NCBI GenBank assembly: GCA_032158295.1
Contig: CM063255.1
Coordinates: 8,522,094 to 8,586,093, forward strand
Direction: 5' to 3'
Source of the DNA: Pycnopodia helianthoides
Taxonomy: Eukaryota; Echinodermata; Asteroidea; Forcipulatida; Asteriidae
DNA: 64,000 nucleotides
Part shown: one piece after another, positions 63,427 through 64,000 of the stretch
Layout of the letters: each line of letters begins with the position of its first letter
Position numbering within the stretch: the first letter of the stretch is position 1
Notes under the pieces: model-generated
Seen by the model: only the letters and a program-made list of their open reading frames with translations
Told to the model about the DNA's origin: nothing
Databases searched by the model: none
Translations under genes and position numbers: made by a program

Positions 63427-64000
63427 ATGGCAACGCTCCAGAGTGAAACGCCCGAGGAAACTTCATGTCCTTCAGCAGCCGACATAGAAGGGGCAGAACA
63501 AGAACTCAATCACAGGTGGAAGAACACCGAAGGACTTCTCCAAACCCTTCAAGATCCAGCGGACCCATTAGAGTTGATACGACGTAAGCTGGCAGCTACC
63601 CAGTGTGCCCTTCAAGCATACACAGAGACATGGAAGGAGCTTGAAAACCTCTATTACATGTCACCATCCTACAAGGATCACGCTATCGCAACAAAAACAG
63701 TCTTCCTCGAGAACAGCAACCTGGTCAACATCACAATTGCTGAGACAACAGAAAGGGCCTGTTCTCTGGCCTTGGAAACTGCTTCCAGCATTTCACGTCA
63801 TTCCAGAGCCTCGTCTAGAAGTCACAAATCTTCTCAACTATCCAGAGCTTCATCTTCCGAGCTGAGTGTGAAAGCCCTAGCACTGGCCTCCGCCGCCGCC
63901 GCTGCCAAAAATGTAGTATTTGAAGAGGCCATCGCCAAACGCACGACAGAGATGGTCACTCAGCAGGCGGCCAGAGAGCTTGAACGTGCCAAGCTTGACG
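63427..64000 (+). CDS. Gag-like N-terminal frame of a probable BEL/Pao LTR retrotransposon, 3' open
   Basis: An ATG at 63427 opens 191 codons without a stop to the end of the window. The protein begins MATLQSETPEETSC and has a first helical region (LELIRRKLAATQCALQAYTE). A serine/arginine-rich stretch follows (SISRHSRASSRSHKSSQLSR), then a long charged, alanine-rich helix (ALASAAAAAKNVVFEEAIAK). That order resembles the N-terminal gag region of BEL/Pao polyproteins in marine invertebrates, which continue into protease and reverse transcriptase. Those domains would lie beyond 64000, so the family call is an inference. A host coiled-coil gene remains possible. No signal peptide or membrane segment. 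Confidence 0.55.
   Translation, partial: MATLQSETPEETSCPSAADIEGAEQELNHRWKNTEGLLQTLQDPADPLELIRRKLAATQCALQAYTETWKELENLYYMSPSYKDHAIATKTVFLENSNLVNITIAETTERACSLALETASSISRHSRASSRSHKSSQLSRASSSELSVKALALASAAAAAKNVVFEEAIAKRTTEMVTQQAARELERAKLD

Overview
This window is eukaryotic DNA, most likely from a marine deuterostome invertebrate. Evidence for a eukaryote: one gene is split into nine exons with canonical GT-AG junctions, introns run to kilobases, and almost everything else is dispersed repeats. The density and style of the repeats (tRNA-derived SINEs, many short inverted-repeat elements, Penelope-like elements, piggyBac, hAT, LINE and BEL/Pao remnants) resemble echinoderm genomes, and sea stars in particular. 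That placement is inference from general knowledge, not a search result.

Region 1 (1-13.8 kb, + strand) holds the only host gene recognised: the C-terminal two thirds of a TM9SF1-type nonaspanin, a nine-pass protein of the Golgi/endosomal system. Its nine exons lie between 584 and 12971 and the frame joins cleanly across every junction. Three single-base disruptions occur inside otherwise perfect exons, at about 2809, 12825 and 12927. They look like assembly indels, but true decay cannot be excluded. The last intron carries tandem repeats, and the final 3' splice site with the start of the last exon is duplicated. The introns hold a piggyBac MITE, a hAT element with 8-bp target duplications, mariner-like MITEs, a LINE tail, two near-identical MITEs with 4-bp duplications on either side of exon 6, a piggyBac element inside a SINE, and a Penelope-like fragment.

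Region 2 (13.8-41 kb) has no convincing host exon. It contains a 171-bp satellite, a G-poor C-rich tract, several minisatellites, SINE arrays, MITEs and a LINE fragment broken by a palindromic element. Region 3 (41.2-43.9 kb) is a 5'-truncated Penelope-like retroelement with an open reverse transcriptase plus GIY-YIG frame. It lies between two (TA)n tracts and has a hammerhead-ribozyme-like fold in its 3' region. Region 4 (44-62 kb) is again repeat-dominated: nested MITEs, a run of palindromic hairpin elements at 53.8-54.6 kb, a second and cleaner hammerhead-like motif at 51.3 kb, and repeats carrying perfect GGGTCA-n3-TGACCC sites. Region 5 (62.4-64 kb) is the 5' part of a probable BEL/Pao-type LTR retrotransposon whose gag-like frame runs off the window.

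The elements form no pathway. The main lessons are the order of nested insertions, the recurring hammerhead-like motifs at Penelope-type ends, and the unusual 3' end of the TM9SF1 gene.
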